From the NCBI GenBank assembly GCA_900547195.1, contig URFQ01000095.1, positions 1 to 8,601 of the forward strand: DNA of 8,601 nt, given 5' to 3'. Origin of the DNA: an uncultured Butyricicoccus sp. (lineage in GTDB: Bacteria > Bacillota > Clostridia > Oscillospirales > Butyricicoccaceae). Shown one piece after another: positions 5,351 through 8,601 of this stretch. Position 1 is the first letter of the stretch. Each line of letters opens with the position of its first letter. Below the pieces are notes generated by a model. The model made no database searches. It was not told the origin of the DNA and was given only the letters and a program-made list of their open reading frames with translations. Made by a program: the position numbers and the translations under genes.

Positions 5351-6781
5351 TTAGAGGTTGATCTCTACCTCGATCTGGCTGCCGCCTAAATACTTGTCAA
5401 TGCGCGGATGCACCTCAAGCTTTAGGAAATCGTCCACCTGCGCCGGGCAGCGGCCGATATACGCTGACGGGTCAAGATGGGACAGAATTTCCTCGCGGGT
5501 CATGCCGAACATCGGGTCGGCTGCGATGCGGTCAATCAAGTCGTTATCGAGGCCCTCTTCCTTGATCCGCTTGCCGGCCGCCATGGAGTGCTCACGAATG
5601 CGCTCATGCAGTTCCTGACGGTTGCCGCCGCGCTTGACCGCGCCCATCATAATATTTTCAGTCGCCATAAAGGGCAGTTCGTTCATCACACGCTGATGGA
5701 TGACCTTGGGATAAACCACCAGGCCGGAAACAACATTGATCATAATGTTCAGGATCGCGTCGATGGCAAGGAACGCTTCGGGTACCGAAATACGCTTGTT
5801 GGCAGAGTCGTCAAGCGTGCGTTCAAACCACTGGGTCGCTGAGGTGAACGCCGGGTTCAGGCTGTCGCAGATCACATAGCGGCTGAGCGCGCAGATACGC
5901 TCCGAGCGCATTGGGTTGCGCTTGTACGGCATAGCGGATGAGCCGATCTGGTTTTTTTCAAACGGCTCTTCGATTTCCTTGAGGTGCTGCAAAAGACGCA
6001 GGTCGGTCGCAAACTTGGATGCGGACTGTGCAATGCCGGACAAGGTCGCGAGCGCCTGCGCATCAATCTTGCGGGAATAGGTCTGGCCGGAAACCGGAAC
6101 AACGCCTGCAAAGCCAAAATCATCCGCAATGCGGCGCTCCAGTTCCTTCACCTTCTCGTCATTGCCGTCAAATAGCTCTACAAAGGATGCCTGCGTGCCC
6201 GTTGTGCCCTTGGAGCCCAGCATACGCAGGTTCTCAATGCGGTATTCAACCTCGTCGAGATCCATCAGCAGCTCGTTCATCCAGAGGGTGGCGCGCTTGC
6301 CGACCGTGGTCAACTGGGCGGGCTGGAAATGGGTGAAGCCAAGGGTCGGGTGCGATTTGTGCGCATCTGCAAACCCTGCCAGCTTGTCCAGCACGGCAAC
6401 CAGCTTGGTGCGAACCAGCTTCAGGCCTTCCCGCAGCTGGATAATATCAGTATTGTCGCCAACATAAGCGCTCGTTGCCCCCAGATGAATAATGCCCGCC
6501 GCCTTGGGCGCCACCTTGCCAAAGGTGTATACGTGCGCCATCACATCATGGCGGACTTCCTTTTCCCGCTTGCGGGCAACCTCATAATCAATGTTGTCCT
6601 TGTTGGCCTCCATCTCATCAATCTGCTCCTGCGTGATCGGCAGACCAAGCGCCATTTCGGCCTTTGCCAGCGAAATCCACAGCCGGCGCCAAGTAGAGAA
6701 CTTCATATCCGGCGAAAAGATATAAAGCATTTCCGGAGAGGCGTAGCGCGCGGAAAATGGGCTTTCATAAACGTTGTTCAT
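5351..6781 (-). CDS. purB: Adenylosuccinate lyase
   Basis: A complete PurB of 476 residues in the fumarase/aspartase superfamily. It cleaves fumarate from SAICAR and from adenylosuccinate, acting twice in AMP synthesis. The three superfamily regions are present: HLGATSAYVGDN (99-110), TLGFTHFQPAQ with the likely general-acid H151, and the signature loop GSSAMPYKRNP (280-290) containing the catalytic serine. KRGGNRQELHERIREHS (383-399) is also typical. Start ATG 6781 follows AAAGGA (6791-6796) by 9 bases. It has its own promoter at 6829-6856, and a terminator separates it from the aminotransferase upstream. The stop codon lies only 8 bases from the secDF -35 box, with no terminator between, so read-through into secDF is possible. 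Confidence 0.97.
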   Translation of the reverse strand: MNNVYESPFSARYASPEMLYIFSPDMKFSTWRRLWISLAKAEMALGLPITQEQIDEMEANKDNIDYEVARKREKEVRHDVMAHVYTFGKVAPKAAGIIHLGATSAYVGDNTDIIQLREGLKLVRTKLVAVLDKLAGFADAHKSHPTLGFTHFQPAQLTTVGKRATLWMNELLMDLDEVEYRIENLRMLGSKGTTGTQASFVELFDGNDEKVKELERRIADDFGFAGVVPVSGQTYSRKIDAQALATLSGIAQSASKFATDLRLLQHLKEIEEPFEKNQIGSSAMPYKRNPMRSERICALSRYVICDSLNPAFTSATQWFERTLDDSANKRISVPEAFLAIDAILNIMINVVSGLVVYPKVIHQRVMNELPFMATENIMMGAVKRGGNRQELHERIREHSMAAGKRIKEEGLDNDLIDRIAADPMFGMTREEILSHLDPSAYIGRCPAQVDDFLKLEVHPRIDKYLGGSQIEVEINL

Positions 6782-6828
6782 CGAGTTCGTTCCTTTCTTA
6801 TCTTTGTGCGGTGAATGGCCGCAGATTT

Positions 6829-6856
6829 TCTATAAGGCGGGCATTCCCCTTTTCAA
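6829..6856 (-). promoter_or_regulatory. Likely purB promoter
   Basis: On the minus strand TTGAAA (6856-6851), 16 bases, then TATAGA (6834-6829), giving a leader of about 40 bases. It lies after the aminotransferase terminator. No paired PurR box was recognised. Confidence 0.6.
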
Positions 6857-6870
6857 AGAGCACCCGAAAC

Positions 6871-6900
6871 AAAAAAGAACGGACTTAACAGTCCGTTCTT
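6871..6900 (-). terminator. Intrinsic terminator after the aminotransferase gene
   Basis: AAGAACGGACT (6875-6885) and AGTCCGTTCTT (6890-6900) form a perfect 11-bp stem with a 4-base loop. In the minus direction it runs into six T (6876-6871). It lies 55 bases past the aminotransferase stop codon. Confidence 0.92.
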
Positions 6901-6955
6901 AGTTTACCACTTGTATCCGGCTTTTTCAAGAAAAAACGCGGTTTTATGCGGCAGT

Positions 6956-8161
6956 TTACGCATTTTTTATAAACTGCTCCAAACGATCGATGCCCTTGTC
7001 GATATCTGCCATGGAGGTTGCATAACTCCAGCGAACAAAACCGGGCGCTGCGAAAGATTCACATGGGACGGTGGCAACCAGGCCCTTTTCCAGGAAGAGC
7101 CGCGCGAAATCAACGTCACTTTTGATTTCTTCGCCATACATCGTCTTGCCAAGGAAGCTCTTCATATTCATCATGACATAGAACGCGCCCTGCGGCTTGA
7201 TGCAGGAAATGCCGTCAATCTGGTTCATGCGCTCCACCAGATGATCGCGGCGCGCCTGGAACGCCTTGCGCATTTCCTCAATATCCTCCTGCGGGCCGTT
7301 CAGGGCTTCGATCGCGGCGACCTGGGAAATGGTCGACGGGGCGGAAGTAGAATGGCTGAGGTAGTTACTCATCGCTTTTGCAAGAAACGGCTCTGCGCAT
7401 GCATAGCCAATGCGCCAACCGGTCATTGCATAGGATTTGGAAACGCCGTTGACAACAATGCAGCGGCGCTTAATCTCATCGCCGAGCGCAGCAATCGAGG
7501 TATATTCGATGCCGTCATACACGAGATTGCCGTAAATATCATCTGCAATGACATAAATATTATGCCGGATGCACACATCCGCAATCGCCTGCAGTTCCTC
7601 ACGGGAATACACCATGCCCGTGGGGTTGGAGGGCGAATTGAGCATGAATACCTTGGTGCGGCCGGTGATGGCAGCTTCCAACTGATTGGCCGTAATCTTA
7701 AAATGCTGCTCCTCGGTTGCCGCAACGATCACCGGCTTTGCGCCCGCCTGCTTGACCATTTCACTGTAAGAGACCCAGTATGGCGCCGCGATTACGACCT
7801 CATCGCCCGGGTTGCACAGCACCATCAGTGAAATATAAATCGCATGCTTGGCGCCAGAAGCCACAACGACCTGATTCGGTTCATATTTGAGGCCATAATC
7901 CTGCTCCATACGGTAGCATGCCGCCTTCTTCAGATCCGGCATGCCCGATGCGGGCGTGTACTTCGTTTTATTTTGTTCAATGGCGGCAATACCCGCCTGT
8001 TTAATGTGCTCCGGCGTGGGGAAATCCGGTTCGCCTGCACCAAAACCAACCACCTCCATGCCTGCGGCCTTCATTTCCTTGAACATACTATCAATCACAA
8101 GCGTAGTGGACGCCTGCACCTGCGATGCAATCGCAGAAATCGGCTTGAGCTCTTGTAGCAC
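6956..8161 (-). CDS. Class I PLP-dependent aminotransferase, aspartate aminotransferase type
   Basis: A full-length fold-type I aminotransferase of 401 residues, most like the bacterial AspB/AspC group that makes aspartate from oxaloacetate and glutamate. Motifs (numbered from the GTG start): FGAGEPDFPTP (40-50) binding the substrate end, ASGAKHAIY (101-109) for cofactor phosphate, NSPSNPTG with N179, DDIYGNL with D208 and Y210, the PLP lysine K242 in SKSYAMTGWRIGY, and the substrate-carboxylate arginine R377 in GFVRWSYA. I prefer GTG 8161 because AAGGGGG (8171-8177) lies 9 bases before it; the TTG at 8167 is only 3 bases away and would add two residues. It has its own promoter and terminator, so it is probably transcribed alone. 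Exact substrate preference cannot be read here. Confidence 0.92.
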   Translation of the reverse strand: MLQELKPISAIASQVQASTTLVIDSMFKEMKAAGMEVVGFGAGEPDFPTPEHIKQAGIAAIEQNKTKYTPASGMPDLKKAACYRMEQDYGLKYEPNQVVVASGAKHAIYISLMVLCNPGDEVVIAAPYWVSYSEMVKQAGAKPVIVAATEEQHFKITANQLEAAITGRTKVFMLNSPSNPTGMVYSREELQAIADVCIRHNIYVIADDIYGNLVYDGIEYTSIAALGDEIKRRCIVVNGVSKSYAMTGWRIGYACAEPFLAKAMSNYLSHSTSAPSTISQVAAIEALNGPQEDIEEMRKAFQARRDHLVERMNQIDGISCIKPQGAFYVMMNMKSFLGKTMYGEEIKSDVDFARLFLEKGLVATVPCESFAAPGFVRWSYATSMADIDKGIDRLEQFIKNA

Positions 8162-8191
8162 TTTCAACTACCCCCTTATATTCACAAATCC

Positions 8192-8220
8192 ATTATACTA
8201 TGCGCAGCTCATTTTTGCAA
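8192..8220 (-). promoter_or_regulatory. Promoter of the aminotransferase gene
   Basis: On the minus strand TTGCAA (8220-8215), 17 bases, then a perfect TATAAT (8197-8192). The expected start near 8185 gives a leader of about 24 bases. Confidence 0.8.
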
Positions 8221-8299
8221 GTACACATCTGAGAAATTGCAAAACCAGGGTGAACAATTATCAAGGATAATTTTAGGCAATCCTATTCTTTTTCACCAA

Positions 8300-8601
8300 T
8301 CACAGGATTCCCGGAATGTCTTCGGCAAAAATCACAAGCGCCCTGCCCTGCCCGATTTCAATGGAAAACTGCTCGTCCACCGCTTCATTTGACACTGAAA
8401 TCGGATAAGGGCGGGTTAATTCCGCGTCTTTCAGCGGATACTTCAGACCAAGCATAGTGACTCCGGTCAGCTTGGCGTCCAGCGGGATCAATGAAATATA
8501 GCGTTTCGCATGTCTGCGGTAAAATTGCATGTGGCCGCCTCCGTGCAGGAAGACTGTATTCTGGCGGTCGATGACCGTCAGCCGCGCGCCTGATTCATAT
8601 G
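8300..8601 (-). CDS. thiN: Thiamine pyrophosphokinase, C-terminal 99 residues (partial)
   Basis: The frame is open from the right edge (first full codon at 8599) to TGA at 8302-8300. It shows the C-terminal thiamine-binding domain of thiamine pyrophosphokinase: LTVIDRQNTVFL, RYISLIPLD, then GVTMLGLKYPL, and ISVSNEAVDEQFSIEIGQGRALVI. The SNE triad is the usual thiamine-binding motif. The enzyme transfers pyrophosphate from ATP to thiamine, giving the active cofactor. The N-terminal catalytic domain lies outside the window. An internal ATG at 8530 has a GGAGG 7 bases upstream, but this comes from Gly codons of the continuing domain and is not a start. No clear terminator follows the stop codon. 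Confidence 0.85.
   Translation of the reverse strand, partial: YESGARLTVIDRQNTVFLHGGGHMQFYRRHAKRYISLIPLDAKLTGVTMLGLKYPLKDAELTRPYPISVSNEAVDEQFSIEIGQGRALVIFAEDIPGIL

Noticed and set aside
6782..6790. PurR-type box (CGAAC core) upstream of purB
   Set aside because: There is only one short core match, next to the ribosome binding site. PurR control needs two boxes with good flanks, and none was seen.
6911..7831. 306-codon plus-strand open frame opposite the aminotransferase
   Set aside because: It is His/Arg/Ala-rich with no family motifs, and lies antisense to a complete aminotransferase. The same applies to the plus-strand frame at 4011-4679 opposite secD.
8256..8272. AT-rich hairpin (AATTATC, AAG, GATAATT) after thiN as a terminator
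   Set aside because: The stem is only 7 bp and almost all A-T, and no T-run follows in the minus direction. An outer GGTGAA/TTCACC pairing (8249-8254 with 8292-8297) does not make it convincing.
8528..8530. A separate 76-residue gene starting at ATG 8530 behind GGAGG
   Set aside because: The frame is open upstream to the window edge and the upstream residues belong to the same thiamine pyrophosphokinase domain. The GGAGG comes from glycine codons.

Overview
The window looks like a chromosomal stretch of a Gram-positive anaerobe of the class Clostridia, possibly Oscillospirales. This is inferred from several traits: moderate G+C, strong AAGGAGG-type ribosome binding sites, perfect sigma-A promoters, separate secD and secF genes, nrdR, and a short SPSTQE-type cell-wall amidase. 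No rRNA, tRNA, CRISPR array, transposase or phage gene is visible.

Left edge (1-913). A minus-strand gene for an exported protein runs off the window at base 1. It is divergent from a plus-strand response-regulator gene, with about 230 bases between them holding a 10-bp inverted repeat. The response regulator stops being one after residue 66. At about 572-592 it joins, tail to tail, an amidase gene coming from the other strand that has also lost its 3' half. Both frames read through the joint into the antisense of the other gene. This is the most unusual structure in the window. It may be a deletion scar or an assembly or amplification chimera.

Middle (914-5342), all minus strand. In transcription order: secD and secF (Sec translocation accessory subunits), a xylose-isomerase-like TIM-barrel protein of unknown substrate, nrdR (repressor of ribonucleotide reductase genes) and an SRAP/YedK abasic-site protein. 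secDF has a consensus promoter (TTGACA, 17 bases, TATAAT) with dyad symmetry around it. Intrinsic terminators follow secF and nrdR, and each sits directly against the ribosome binding site of the next gene. Transcripts coming from upstream would therefore have to cross a hairpin to express the TIM-barrel gene or yedK.

Right part (5343-8601), also minus strand. In transcription order: the C-terminal 99 residues of thiamine pyrophosphokinase (entering from the right edge), a class I PLP-dependent aminotransferase of the aspartate type with its own promoter and terminator, and purB (adenylosuccinate lyase) with its own promoter. These are core biosynthetic genes. The aspartate aminotransferase makes aspartate, which the purine pathway consumes in the steps around PurB, but separate promoters and a terminator argue against co-transcription.

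I found no convincing novel multigene system. The strongest leads are the reciprocal gene truncation, the terminator-to-RBS arrangement seen twice, the SecF lacking its usual membrane aspartate, and the symmetric elements at the secDF promoter.
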